Source: Nemertoderma westbladi
Lineage: Eukaryota > Xenacoelomorpha > Nemertodermatida > Nemertodermatidae
Length of the DNA: 64,000 bases
Reading direction: 5' to 3'
NCBI GenBank assembly: GCA_032718475.1
Contig: JAUCBJ010008034.1
Location: 1-64,000, forward strand
The notes under the pieces are model-generated. The model was not told where the DNA came from, searched no databases, and saw only the letters and a list, made by a program, of their open reading frames with translations. The position numbers and the translations under genes were made by a program. Positions 11,240-21,685 of the stretch are shown here, in pieces. Within the stretch, counting starts at the first letter, position 1. Each line of letters begins with the position of its first letter.

Positions 11240-12150
11240 CTCAGTAACAGACTTAAGCAACATTTAGCAACACCAATTCTGCACCACCCGTAAGAGGGCT
11301 TAAGTGTTCTAAAGTGCTGACTTACTAAAAACACCAATAACAATAGTAATATTAGCAAAGTTAGGAGTTCGAAGTGATGGTATCTGTAAATCTTGAAAGA
11401 TAATGATTAGGTGTTTTTGTGTTGAATATTTCAAGACACCACACATCATAAAATGCTAACTCATTATTCGTTCTTTGGGATGTGAAAGGATATTGAATAT
11501 ATTATAATATTAAATATTTAATCATTTGTTTCAAAAATATCAATATTTATTTAGTTTCAACAACGTCAATAGAATCAAAATATTTATATTAAAATTTATG
11601 TAACATTACAGAACATAGTTTTTCTAATGTTTCTTATAGTGTTATTGATTGTTTGAAAATCAAGACGTTCAGAATAAATTTAAATTACATTATTTGAATG
11701 TTACAAATTGGTTGGTAACATTATTTCAACGTTTCAAATTGGTTAGAAACTGAATTGGGGGGTGGGGGGTGTACACACCAAATTTTATACTACCAAGTTT
11801 TTGCTAATTTCATTTGTGAAAATGTACTCAAACATAAAATATATTAAATTAAAATATTTTATAACGTTCTATATTTTTCCTTTTCAAAATAAAATAGAGA
11901 AACTTAAAAAAATGTTCTCCTTTTTAAACAATAGAACAAACATTTCTGCATTTCCAATCCCTAATTTCTCAGGCTACCAAAGGGGGTCAGAACCTTGATG
12001 CGCATATAAGACAATGAATGCTTGTATTTATGGATGTATGTTACCACTATATGACTTCTGCTGACTGGAATTATTTATTTCTGAAACACATTGTCATCTA
12101 TATTGTGATATATGGTTGATTAAAAAGCAATAAACTCAATAAACGCAATA
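11240..12150. other. Intergenic or intronic, nothing recognised
   Basis: AT-rich, with several AAATATTTA-type runs. A G-rich stretch (GGGGGGTGGGGGG) lies near 11,757. No coding evidence. Confidence 0.5.
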
Positions 12151-12152
12151 AA

Positions 12153-13700
12153 TAGAATGCTGTGCCTGCTTGACGACAAAATTGCGCCGCCACAACTCCC
12201 TATCACCCATGACATTTGCTAGATCATCCGAATCTTCAAGGCCAGTGTCCTTTAAGATGCGTCTCAAGAAAGTCATGGGCTGTCCACCATGCTTATTCAC
12301 TCCATGAGGCTGCCAAAGTACAAGATTATGCTCTAACTGGTCCACACGGCGAAAGCAATGTCCTGCAAAGCGGAGGCGGGTTTGTTCTAGTGTCAAGCCT
12401 GGGGGAACCAATCAGACACCACAAATGTTATATAGTGTCTGGTTGGAGATGTGTGCATTGTACTTGACATAATGAACCGGGCGTAGCATTCTTGTGAATG
12501 TGCCATCCAGAGATTAGGTGTCCTCAGCAGTTGAGCACAGCATGGGCTCTGCTGCTCTAAATAATCGGACCTTAAGTTTCCGATTAATTCTATGTGACTT
12601 CCAAATCCTGGAAAGCCTATTCAAGGCTGCCCATACCTTTCCCTTGCGTATTCGAAGGTCTTCATCTGACCTCCGGATCCATGAACCCAGGTGACAGAAG
12701 TCGTCCACATGCTCAAGCATACAATCTTTTGAGCTTATGCTCATCCGGTCAGAGACTTGCTGAGGACTTTCATAGTTAACTGTCAAAATTTTCCTCATTT
12801 TTGGAGTTAATAAAAAGATAAGAAAATAAGAAGCAGCCTGTTCTAATGAGCTGAGGAGCCGATGAGCTCCCTCTAGTAATTCTGAGAGTACTCTTAAGTC
12901 ATCAGCAAAGTCTAGATCAGTTAGGTACTTGGCAGGAATTCCTTGACTTCTGGAGCCAGAAGGTGGAATTATCATCACTACCATCATCATTATGATGATC
13001 TAGTGACATGCTTAGAACATAGTCAACCATAATTATGAACAAGAATGGCGCAAGTGTGTTTCCCTGGACGACGCCCCATAACACTTCAAATGATTCTGTT
13101 TCACCGTCAACAGTAGACACAAATGTTGTTGAACCATCGTATACTGATCTGATTGCTGCAATCATTTCATCAGGAATCCCATATAATGAAAGTATGGTGA
13201 ACATACGTGAGCGAGAGACTGAATCAAAGGCCTTGAATAAGTCAACAAAGATAACAGCCAGATGCCTGTCTTTCTTTTTTGATAATTCTCTTCAATTATC
13301 CTTCTAAGTGCCAAAATGGGCTCCATGGTCTGACGACCTTTAAGGAACCCATTCTGATTTCCACGGAGCAGACTCTCAATGGGATCCCTGATGCGATTTA
13401 ATCGAATTATATTGTATAGCTTTGCAGCAATCGAGATCAATGAGATTCCCTGAAAAGAACCATAGAGTGTTAGTTTGCCCTGCTTGGGGACTGGCACCAA
13501 CTTATTTGCTATCATTTCTTGTGGGACTCTTGTTGTTCTGTACATGTCTACTATGATGGATAGATGAGCTTTAAACACTCAGGTATTTTAAAGACCTCAG
13601 TGGGAACACAATCTGGCACGATTGGTCTTAATGCTCACTTCACTTCACTTCTGCAAAGGAGATATCGCCAATGGGAATATCTGGGAGTACAGACTCAGAA
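12153..13700 (-). mobile_element. RTE-type LINE relic (copy B)
   Basis: Minus-strand frames give IVDMYRTTRVPQEMIANKLV, the finger region, SRPLIQSLAHVCSPYF (diverged around motif A), VQGNTLAPFLFIIMVDYV (motif B), LTDLDFADD (motif C) and the C-terminus ending ELWRRNFVVKQAQHS. At least three frameshifts separate these. At the 5' side it extends to GAATATCTGGGAGTACAG (near 13,695), which matches copy C. The (AGT)n tail is lacking because the 3' end stops at AGAATGCTGTGCC. Same family as copy A. Confidence 0.85.
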
Positions 13701-14561
13701 CACTTTTACTTCTTTAAAGTTATCGGGCAATACCCTGTCATTGAATTAAAGACACTGCATTCCGGGACATGGCTTAATGGTTTTATGTATGTATTTACAG
13801 AGGTTTAAAGTTTTGACCTCGAAAAGACCAAGAATAGCAGCAGTGTGCAATAATGGGTAAGAAATTGGTGACACATTTTCAAAATGCTTGTAGCAATTTA
13901 CGTTATAGCAGTATATGTACAAAATAAAAATTTGAGATTGCGCGAAATTTGAAATACAGAATGACCTCTCTATTTTCTGGAAAAGGAAACTTATTGCAAG
14001 GATTAAGGATTTAGAATAATATATAATTATGATAATAAATTAATTAATGGTTGTGATTATATGCCATATTATTGAATGCTTTTAGGAAATCCATGAAATA
14101 GTTGCAAAGACATACACGTTTAATATTTGAATTGAATAGGCCTAATGTTAGCACTTTATGCTTTCTGTAGGCGGTATTATTCATTTCAGAAACTCATAAT
14201 CACCTCTTGTGATCTCGGCTCGATTAGTAACCAATTTATTTCAATTTTAGTTATAAAATGCTAACATCTGGTCTGGCTTGCTATGCAATAATTATACAAC
14301 AAAATTTTAGCCTCAAAGAGCTAACATTTAAAATATGTCTTTATGGAGAAACTCTATAGTGCTAACAGTTAGCACTTTACCTTTTTCAATAATTCTGAAT
14401 CTGGTCGCTAGGGGGCAGTTTGTTACGATATATGGCGCTGTGTACCAGAACAGCCCATTATACAGTATAGAGCGATTAGATAAGTTATATCGATGTACGG
14501 CATTCGTTAGATAGGGAAAATAAAATACACGAGTTAAATATTTTCATCCGATTTTGTACAG
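13701..14561. other. Left flank of the Polinton, no gene; one CTCF-like site
   Basis: No coding evidence. GGTCGCTAGGGGGCAG at about 14,403-14,418 matches the CTCF consensus (CCASYAGRKGGCAS) except at its first base. The sequence then runs AT-rich to the target-site duplication. Confidence 0.5.
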
Positions 14562-14567
14562 TATGTA
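14562..14567. repeat. Polinton target-site duplication, left (TATGTA)
   Basis: TATGTA directly precedes the terminal AGTAGTAG. The same hexamer follows the right end at 32,684-32,689. Six-base duplications are diagnostic of Polinton/Maverick integration. Confidence 0.9.
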
Positions 14568-15201
14568 AGTAGTAGAAGAAGAGGTGACCCCATCATAGTC
14601 CTCCCTAGCTTGGGCTATGGGCTACATCTCGGAGGACTATTAAAAATGCCAAATTCCGATGCTAAATTACGGCGTTTAATTGCCTACATCTGTCACCATC
14701 GAGGTAGTTACCATCAACCACTCGTAGCGTATTCACCTACGCATAGCCTAACCTCGCGTTGCCCACCTTACTCAACGGCAGCTGTTACCACCCTTCGGTA
14801 TTGATTCGTATCATTGCTGCAACAACCATCCATTGCATATTCATCTTCGCGTAGCCTAACTTCTCGACGCATGGCTAGCCCCCAACCCATCGCTATTCGA
14901 TCAACTGCTGTTACCCACGCACTCACCAACCAACCAACAGCGATACACCCTCCGATTATTCCCCTTTTCGCCACGCTACCACCTCCACATACTGTATATG
15001 GTGACTAAAACGATAACGTGGCCATCTACACGATGCATATACCAAGTCGTTATATTACAGTATATTATATCGATTGCCAACTCAACGATTTACGTCCCTC
15101 CGTTGATAGAGCTACTCAACTGCTGTCGCCAAACCAACAAACCAACCACTCAGTATGATACATGTGCATGAAATTCCGCCACATTCCAGCTACGCGTATA
15201 C
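14568..15201 (+). repeat. Polinton left terminal inverted repeat (634 bp)
   Basis: Starts AGTAGTAGAAGAAGAGGTG and matches the reverse complement of 32,075-32,683 up to the GTATAC at 15,196-15,201. It holds a 25-bp segment near 14,908 that the right TIR lacks; this accounts exactly for the 634 versus 609 bp lengths. Short open frames inside are non-coding shadows. Confidence 0.93.
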
Positions 15202-15329
15202 ACACATTAGTGATTATTATTATTACGCAATAATTTTTAATTAAACTGCATTTTCCCTACCGGCTAATCAACCAATCAATAAACCGAATTTAGGCTATTT
15301 CTCAGTTTAAGACCTGTATTATTTTTGAA

Positions 15330-15350
15330 AATATCTTATATATATAATCT
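15330..15350 (+). promoter_or_regulatory. TATA-like element upstream of the first Polinton gene
   Basis: CTTATATATATAATCTC lies about 100 bp before the ATG at 15,445. It is a plausible TATA box in an AT-rich context, so weak evidence by itself. Confidence 0.35.
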
Positions 15351-15444
15351 CTTGCTTTAATCACAATTAATCATTTGTAATGGTTTTAGTTTAAAAGTTT
15401 TTACTTTGTTTGTTTGTTTGATTTACAATAAAATAAATTAAATA

Positions 15445-15888
15445 ATGTCTTCTGATTCCGATATGGTTAAGCCAATAGTAAGGCATTCATTTTTTGCAGA
15501 AGATGGTCAAGCCTATATTGTTATTGATTATACAATTTACCGTCAGGGAGATGATAAATATAAAATTGAGTTTTCTGAAAAAGCCAGGAAAGTTTTAAGC
15601 TCAATTGATATTGATGCTTCTGATAATAGTATTCATCTCTTAGATTACAACCTGAAAGTTGAGCATGAGGGAAAATTAATCAACATCTTACTATTATCCA
15701 TGATAGAGGGGTTTATTGTTATTACACAATACAACGAAGCTGGTGAAAAGTTTGAAATACGGCTAAATCGGCATAGCCCCTACGAAATTATGTCTTTCTT
15801 TATTGTAATGATTTCAAAAGAATCCTTTATCGAACCTGAAGAATCAACAGATAATGTTGAATATGTTGATAATATCATTGATTCTTGA
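15445..15888 (+). CDS. Polinton protein of unknown function, 147 aa
   Basis: Not recognised. The frame is intact from ATG to TGA and is the gene nearest the left TIR. The protein is acidic, especially the C-terminus (EPEESTDNVEYVDNIIDS). Its predicted character is alternating beta strands: YIVIDYTIYRQGDDKYKIEF, later GFIVITQY and KFEIRLNRHSPYEIM, each followed by a possible helix (SEKARKVLSSI; YEIMSFFIVMI). That suggests two similar strand-strand-helix halves. It has no transmembrane segment or signal peptide. Position suggests an early or regulatory product, but that is a guess. Confidence 0.65.
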   Translation: MSSDSDMVKPIVRHSFFAEDGQAYIVIDYTIYRQGDDKYKIEFSEKARKVLSSIDIDASDNSIHLLDYNLKVEHEGKLINILLLSMIEGFIVITQYNEAGEKFEIRLNRHSPYEIMSFFIVMISKESFIEPEESTDNVEYVDNIIDS

Positions 15889-16051
15889 CTTTTCCCTCTA
15901 TATTATAAATATTTTATGATTATTTATAAAATTTTAATGTTTTTAAATAATCGAAAATTGTAGTAGTATTTGTATATACAGTATAACAGTTTTGTTTGTT
16001 GTTGTTGTGTATTGAGGTAATTATTTTCAATTTACTTTAAAATTTGGAAAA

Positions 16052-16504
16052 ATGGATATTTTAAATGAAAAATGTCCAGTTTGCTATTCTAAGTTATTGC
16101 AACAACATCGAGATTATTATAAATGTGAAAATAAACATGCAACTTGCGTACAATGTATTGTACAATATTCCGAAATGAATAATTATTGTTCTAAAATTTG
16201 TCCTATTTGTCGCGCACCCATATCTAAGTTTAATATAAAGTTGGCAAGTTATCAACCCTATTATTGGAAAGAGCTTCGCAATATAACTTATATTTCTGCG
16301 GAAAGTAATGATCCGGGAGATTTATTTACAATATTGGAGAATATTTTTTATAGAAATGTAGTACGACGGTGTTGCTACTATATTCCTTATTTTTTTAGCG
16401 GCGAACATAAAAAAATCATTAGTGCGAAATTCTCGGGAAGTGATTTCCAAACCGCCGATGTTACCTATCATTATTTCGCGTATAAAGATGCTCACCATGC
16501 TTGA
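16052..16504 (+). CDS. RING-finger protein, possible E3 ubiquitin ligase, 150 aa
   Basis: The N-terminus has a full C3HC4 RING pattern: C8-x2-C11, C25-x3-H29, C32-x2-C35, then C50-x2-C53, with the canonical CPVC start and CPIC end. RING domains bind an E2 enzyme and direct ubiquitin transfer, so the protein could mark host or viral proteins. Residues 60-150 have no recognised domain but include aromatic-rich YYWKEL and CCYYIPYFF segments, possibly substrate-binding. The gene lies between the unknown gene and the ATPase, same strand, with ~165-bp and ~250-bp gaps. RING proteins are common in large DNA viruses but are not part of the Polinton core. Confidence 0.75.
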   Translation: MDILNEKCPVCYSKLLQQHRDYYKCENKHATCVQCIVQYSEMNNYCSKICPICRAPISKFNIKLASYQPYYWKELRNITYISAESNDPGDLFTILENIFYRNVVRRCCYYIPYFFSGEHKKIISAKFSGSDFQTADVTYHYFAYKDAHHA

Positions 16505-16757
16505 AATTACATCAGTCTATACTATAATTGGAAATAGCACCTTTTGTTGCAGCGAGCGTCACATACTGTAGTTGTGTCATATGTTAATTAAATATACAGT
16601 ACTCTAATATTGTAGTTGCCTCAATTATTGTTATATACATAGTAATGGTGATGGTTTATTGATATTGATATTTATATTATATTGTATTGTTGATATATCT
16701 TAATAATAATAATAAATAGCTGACTTTAATTCAGGTCCATATAATTTAAACTTTCAA
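16505..16757. other. AT-rich intergenic spacer
   Basis: Contains ATTGATATTGATATTTATATT and AATAATAATAA runs. There is no ORF. It may contain the 3' end of the RING gene and the promoter of the ATPase. Confidence 0.5.
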
Positions 16758-17396
16758 ATGGGAACGAGTATGATAATTTCTGGGCCATCTGGTTCTGGAA
16801 AGTCAACGTTTGTCAGTAATTTAATTAAACACAAGAATGGTTGTTTCAACGAAGCCCCCTTGCGAGTATTGTATTGTTACGGGAGCAATCCCCCGACTAT
16901 TCCCGGTATTACTCACCTTTACAAAGGTTTGCCTGAAAATATAGATAGTTTAGTGAATAGTCGAGATTTATTAATTATAGATGATTTATTAACAGAAACT
17001 GAGTCCAGTACAGCTTTAACTGTATTGTTTACTAAGGTAGCTCATCATTCCAATATATTTATTTGTTTTATAACGCAAAACATGTTTTACGGTGGGAAGC
17101 ATAACCGCACAAGATCAATTAATAGCCATACTTTAGTATTAATGAAAAATCCGCGAGACAGTTTATCAGTTTTAAATTTCGCAAAGCAGATGTTACCAGG
17201 GCAGACCAAATTTTTAGTTGATTCCTATCAAGATGCGACAATTGAACCATTTTCACATTTCTTAATTGATTTACGACAGGAAACACCCGAACATTTAAGA
17301 TTTAGATTGGATATATTTCGTAATCATAATTGTTACATTAAAAATTACATTGCCTATAAACGTAGCGAAAATAATAATAATAATAATAATAAATAA
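16758..17396 (+). CDS. DNA-packaging ATPase (FtsK/HerA, poxvirus A32-like), 212 aa
   Basis: The product would pump the genome into preformed capsids using ATP. The Walker A motif is GPSGSGKST (residues 9-17). Walker B is DLLIIDD (residues 70-76, the acidic pair at 75-76). A C-terminal strand, FICFITQNMF, carries the polar residue typical of A32-like ATPases. The length matches Polinton ATPases (about 200-250 aa). The frame is intact and the start codon sits directly before the nucleotide-binding strand. A short Asn run (NNNNNNNK) ends the protein, derived from an AAT repeat. It is one of the best-preserved genes in this element. Confidence 0.9.
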   Translation: MGTSMIISGPSGSGKSTFVSNLIKHKNGCFNEAPLRVLYCYGSNPPTIPGITHLYKGLPENIDSLVNSRDLLIIDDLLTETESSTALTVLFTKVAHHSNIFICFITQNMFYGGKHNRTRSINSHTLVLMKNPRDSLSVLNFAKQMLPGQTKFLVDSYQDATIEPFSHFLIDLRQETPEHLRFRLDIFRNHNCYIKNYIAYKRSENNNNNNNK

Positions 17397-17433
17397 TTAA
17401 TATTTTGTAACAATTTTCAATAATGTTGCAACA

Positions 17434-17817
17434 ATGAATAGACTTGTGCAGAAATATCGTAACGAACTGGAATTTCTACGCAGCGCTACCCCTCAACAAA
17501 GAACTTATTTTATTAACCATACCGCGAGTAACGAATTAATACGGCTCATTGTAAATACTGCATTAAATGTTCTAAAAGGTAACGTACAATTAACCCCTCA
17601 TTCATTTAGAAATATTCGCCGCTATAAGAAGGTATTGAAATCACTCAACCGTAAAACAAAAAATATATCAAGTTACAGAAAAAAGTTAAGCAATCAATCT
17701 GGAGGTATACTACCGTTTCTAATACCCTTACTCGGCATTGGTGCGAAACTCGCCGCGAGTGCCGGTGCCGCCGCCGCTGGAGCAGCTATTGCGAAAAAAA
17801 TTAACCGCGGACGGTAA
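17434..17817 (+). CDS. Small basic protein with hydrophobic Gly/Ala tail (adenovirus pX/pVI-like position), 127 aa
   Basis: The N-terminal half is basic and helical, with a block LIRLIVNTALNVLKGNVQL and the lysine/arginine-rich RNIRRYKKVLKSLNRK. The C-terminal third is hydrophobic: GGILPFLIPLLGIGAKLAAS, then an Ala-rich stretch, ending in KKINRGR. I recognise this architecture (basic coil, then GG-hydrophobic) as a protein commonly encoded by animal Polintons and adintoviruses. It has been compared with adenovirus core or membrane-lytic proteins; that role is inference. The gene lies 37 bp after the ATPase and 2 bp before the next small ORF, suggesting one transcription unit. Confidence 0.75.
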   Translation: MNRLVQKYRNELEFLRSATPQQRTYFINHTASNELIRLIVNTALNVLKGNVQLTPHSFRNIRRYKKVLKSLNRKTKNISSYRKKLSNQSGGILPFLIPLLGIGAKLAASAGAAAAGAAIAKKINRGR

Positions 17818-17819
17818 TA

Positions 17820-17990
17820 ATGGTTAAAACAGGAGTAACATTTAGAAAATTATATTTAGTATCGAGTAAACCGTTAGCTACTGATTTAAAACCACAAGAT
17901 ATACCTAGAGTAAATACTACAAAAAGAAAACCCTTTAAAACATCAACTTCAAAGAAAATAATTAAAAAATTTCAGTTGTTCTTACGGTGA
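17820..17990 (+). CDS. Small basic protein, 56 aa
   Basis: The ATG at 17,820 opens a 57-codon frame (including TGA at 17,988-17,990) two bases after the preceding stop. The product is strongly basic, with TTKRKPFKTSTSKKIIKKF near its end, and starts MVKTGVTFRKLYLVSSKPL. It shows no membrane segment. Length, charge and tight packing between two conserved genes support it as real, perhaps a DNA-condensing or virion core peptide, but no homologue is identified. Confidence 0.5.
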   Translation: MVKTGVTFRKLYLVSSKPLATDLKPQDIPRVNTTKRKPFKTSTSKKIIKKFQLFLR

Positions 17991-18930
17991 TGCCCTTTAT
18001 AAGAGATTTGAATATACATATTACTTGCGGTTGTCGAAAAGATGCCTCGCAAGATGAAACCGATTTTAAGCCGAAGCTTAGACAAAAAACTGTTAAGAAT
18101 TTATTTAGATCCATCATCCCCCGCGGGTTTTGCAAGTGTTGCAAAATTAGCAAAAGCTGCAAACATCAAACCAGCACAAGCCCAGAAATGGTTGAGCGGG
18201 CAAAAGACATACACCCTTCACGCTCCACGTAGACATCATTATCCAACATCTAAAATATTTACGGGGGGTTTAAAAGATATATATATGATAGATCTGGTGG
18301 ATATGCAGCAATATAAATCGCAAAATAATAATTATAACTATATATTAACATGTATTGATGCCTTTAGCAGGCTTGCTTTTGGCTATGGTATGAAAACAAA
18401 AAAGGGTATTGAAATTATTAGTATATTGCAAAAAATATTCCAGAAAGGAAAACCAAACAGAATCGCGACTGATCAAGGGTCTGAGTTTCTAAATAAATCT
18501 GTAAGAAAATATTTAGATACGTTAGGTATACAGTATTACGTAATGTATTCTGTGAATAAGGCGGCTATTGTCGAGAGATTCAATAGAACATTAAAAACAA
18601 AGATGTTCAAAATTTTTACACAACGAGGAAATAATGTTTGGATTAAAATTTTACCAAAGCTCATTTATGCTTATAATAGGTCATATCATAGGACAATAAA
18701 AATGACACTTATTGAAGTTAATAAATTTAATGAAACTGAATTAATGAAAAGATTATATGGGAAATATAGACAGATTAATCATAAGAAAATAAAATTTAAA
18801 GTTGGAGATACAGTACGATTATCTATCGCTCGTACTGCTTTTGCTAAAGGCTATCGAGAACAATGGACACGTGAATTATTTATTACTCATCGTGTCAGGT
18901 TGGATAGAGTACCTGCTGTAATGTTCGATA

Positions 18931-18934
18931 TTAA
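18931..18934. repeat. TTAA target duplication, left, nested element 1
   Basis: TTAA lies immediately before the terminal CCCTATTACCACTGGGG. The matching TTAA is at 20,345-20,348. Confidence 0.85.
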
Positions 18935-20344
18935 CCCTATTACCACTGGGGTGTTTTGACCATTAGCACCACTGGGGGGGGGGGGGCCGATTCGGCCTAC
19001 CCACTATATTTTTGTAGTCGTTCAATGAAATCCTACAAAATTTGGGCTGTTGGTGAAACAACTATAGATGAACACTACCAAACCTTAAAAAATTAAAATT
19101 TCATAAGCAGGGACTCATAATTTTGATGAAAAATAAAAGTAGTCCCAGGACAAAATTACAAAATTTTTCGTTTTCTAAAAACTTATAGTGTGGCAGTGTT
19201 GGCTAGATTTAGTAGGTTTTTCAAGACGCTGAATCGAATGTGATTATATTCCACTTCCAAAAATTGAAGTGGATGCTATTTTTCGTGCACCTAAGAAGTG
19301 GGCGTGGCACTTCAAATTTTGAAAAATTAGATATTCAGAAAATGCCCCTAATTTTTTTATTTCAACGCATCTTTATGGGTTTTCTGGGCCGCTGAATCGA
19401 TTGAAAGTAATATAGAAGCCTTAAGACTGAGTGGTTCGCCATTTTTGGTGCACCAAAAATAGGGCGTGACACTTCAAATTTTGAAAAATATGAGATTCGG
19501 AAAATACACTAAAGTTTTGATTTGCAAAGCATTTTTATAGGTTTTCTGGAGCGCTGAATCGATTGAAAGTAATATAGAAGACTTAGAAGTTAGCCATTTT
19601 TGAAACCAAAACTTTAGTGTTTTTTCCGAATAAAGTAATTTTGAAAATTTGAAGTGCCACGCCCTAATTTTGGTGCACCGAAAATTACGTACACAAAGGA
19701 TTTGAGGCTTCTATATTACTTTCAATCGATTCAGCGCTCCAGAAAACCTATAAAATTAATTTGAAATCAAAACTTTAGTAAATTTTCCGAATCTCGTATT
19801 TTTCAAAATTTGAAGTGCCACGCCCTAATTTTGGTGCACCAAAAATGGCGAACCACTAAGTCTTCAGGCTTCTATATTAATTTCAATCGATTCAGCGCTC
19901 CAGAAAACCTATAAAAATGCTTCGAAATCAGAACTTTAGTAAATTTTCCGAATAAAATAATTTTGAAATTTTAAAGGGCCACGCCCTAAATTTGGTGCTC
20001 CAAAAATGACGTACCACTACACTTACATGCTTGTATAGAGCATTAGAGTGATCCAAACCAATAAAAATAAATAAAAATAGCCCAAACATAAATAATTACT
20101 AAATCACGAATGATTTTGTAAAATTCGAAAATTTCAAAAATTTTGGTGCTGGAGACCAAATTTTGAGGTGGCACCCACATCGAAAAGTAGAAATCCAATT
20201 GCAACGGCGTTTTTTCAAAAGATGCAGCATTAAATTTGGCTAATTCTCACAAAAAATTGGGCCGGTACGTAATGTGGTTGCATAGTTACAGCAACTAAAA
20301 ACTAGGAACGGGCCGATTCGGCCCCCCCCCCAGTGGTAATAGGG
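18935..20344. mobile_element. Non-autonomous TTAA transposon (nested element 1), 1,410 bp
   Basis: The ends are inverted copies of CCCTATTACCACTGGGG (17 bp), each followed by a poly-G/C run and GGGCCGATTCGGCC at both sides. TTAA flanks it, as for piggyBac-type and Kolobok-type elements. The interior has no ORF. It is a large imperfect palindrome built from repeats of GAAGTGCCACGCCC, TTTTGGTGCACC and TATATTACTTTCAATCGATT in both orientations, around a centre near 19,600. A block near 20,138-20,190 (TTTTGGTGCTGGAGACCAAA) resembles the subterminal repeats of the 47.4-52.5 kb element. Confidence 0.85.
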
Positions 20345-20544
20345 TTAAGGACAGCGCTGGAGCTATAATAAAGGGCTCATTTTATTCTCACGAACTCCAA
20401 AAGGTCCACCCAAATAGTAATATTTATCTAGCAATTGACAAAAACATTGGCAAACTTAAAGAACGTGTACGCAATGGGAAGAAAGAATATTTAGTCCGAT
20501 TCATCGGATCCAAGAAACAGTCGTGGGTACAGCATATTCAATAA

Positions 20545-20800
20545 GCTTAGGTTTATACTGTATATTAATTCATTTTGGTCGCATATGACCGTAATTAATC
20601 AATATTAACTCGAATGATATTACTATATCTATAGTTCATCCGTTTTAAATAAAGCCAATAAAATATTGATCCCACGCATATACTGTAGAAGATGCGACAA
20701 TGAACGTGGTCACAGATGTCTATAATTTAACATTATACTGTACTGTATGTACAATGGAGTCAAGTAGAGAGAGAGAGCTTAAATAATAATAATAATAATA
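20545..20800. other. Intergenic spacer before the penton gene
   Basis: AT-rich, with a short GAGAGAGAGAG run and AATAATAATAATAAT directly before the ATG at 20,801. No ORF. Confidence 0.5.
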
Positions 20801-21685
20801 ATGGCCACAGATACATATATCACTCTACTTTCAGATAGCTCATTAAACACTTACCCCAATAATAATCCTAGCGAGTTTACTGTTGATTTAGCCGAAGAAT
20901 TATATATTGGTCCAAACGCTAAAATTGGGCTTGCCGAGCTACAATACCAAGCAACATACAGTAATATTACACTGCAAACTCAAATCTCGCTGTCAATCGG
21001 GGTAGATGCAAAAGATGCCAAATTATATAGTTTATTTCCTGGTATGCATAGCTCTATTCAAGTGATTATTGATGATATAAATAAACTGTTTCATTCTGAA
21101 GCGAAATATAGAGATTTCGAATTCATTTTTAATACAAATAATTCTAGAATTAAATTTAAATTTCCTAAAAAGTTGAAAAAAATACAATTAAGTCTACGTG
21201 GTGATTTAATACAAATTCTAGGCTTAAAACCGTTATTGGATCGGAATCATCCTGGTATTCCGAATTGGGATATATACAGTACCACTACAGTAGATGAATT
21301 AAGCAATATAGAACAGCCGATATTAATTTTAAATTATAGCGGACCAAAAATTTCGGAAATTGGCATTTTAGATTTTCCAGCTCCCACGAATATAACACGT
21401 AATAAAGACACTATCTTTATATATACAGATATTATTAAGAGCTCATTTGTTGGTGACGCTTTAGCACCGCTCTTAAGAACCTGCCCTTTAACGCAATTAA
21501 ATCGAAAATATATTAATCACGAATACGAGAGCATTTGCTATTACCCGTTGTTGAATAAAAAACTAAAAACAATCTTAATTACTTTACGTGACGGACAAGG
21601 CGAATTAATTAATTTTAGCGGAGGTCGCACTGTTATAACACTTAAGTTAATACTAAAGTTTGATTCAATTCAATCAAAAATTTGA
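20801..21685 (+). CDS. Penton-like minor capsid protein (Polinton PY), 294 aa
   Basis: This would form the single-jelly-roll capsomer at capsid vertices. The N-terminus shows the typical YITLLSDSSLNTYPNNNPSE followed by FTVDLAEEL and AKIGLAELQYQ; this pattern (TLxSxxSxxxYPxNxPxxFTVxL) is characteristic of Polinton and adintovirus penton proteins. The final beta strand is GRTVITLKLILKF. The frame is intact, but its last codons (after about 21,655) run across an apparent deletion junction into sequence from the protease gene, so the last seven or so residues are probably not native. The major capsid gene expected nearby is missing. Confidence 0.75.
   Translation: MATDTYITLLSDSSLNTYPNNNPSEFTVDLAEELYIGPNAKIGLAELQYQATYSNITLQTQISLSIGVDAKDAKLYSLFPGMHSSIQVIIDDINKLFHSEAKYRDFEFIFNTNNSRIKFKFPKKLKKIQLSLRGDLIQILGLKPLLDRNHPGIPNWDIYSTTTVDELSNIEQPILILNYSGPKISEIGILDFPAPTNITRNKDTIFIYTDIIKSSFVGDALAPLLRTCPLTQLNRKYINHEYESICYYPLLNKKLKTILITLRDGQGELINFSGGRTVITLKLILKFDSIQSKI

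Larger units (their letters stand above)
18042..20544 (+). pseudogene. Retrovirus-like DDE integrase (Polinton INT), split by a TTAA transposon
   Basis: The enzyme inserts the linear element into host DNA. The 5' part (18,042-18,934, ~297 aa) has an N-terminal helical region with QKTYTLHAPRRHH and the RVE core: IDLVDM (D84 or D87), ATDQGSEF (D144), and IVERFNRTLK (E178). D144 and E178 are separated by 33 residues. At codon ~298 a 1,410-bp TTAA-flanked element interrupts the gene; its sequence supplies a premature stop at 18,957-18,959. Downstream, 20,349-20,544 continues in the same phase for ~65 codons and ends with a chromodomain-like KEYLVRF and SWV segment before TAA. Apart from the insertion I see no lesion. 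Confidence 0.9.

Noticed and set aside
14610-15008. Short ORFs in the left Polinton TIR (and their mirror at 32,105-32,437)
   Set aside because: They occur in both TIRs in opposite orientation, lack domains and are broken by the TIR indel.
18935-20344. Insert as an intron of the integrase gene
   Set aside because: Boundaries are TTAA with inverted CCCTATTACCACTGGGG ends, not splice sites.
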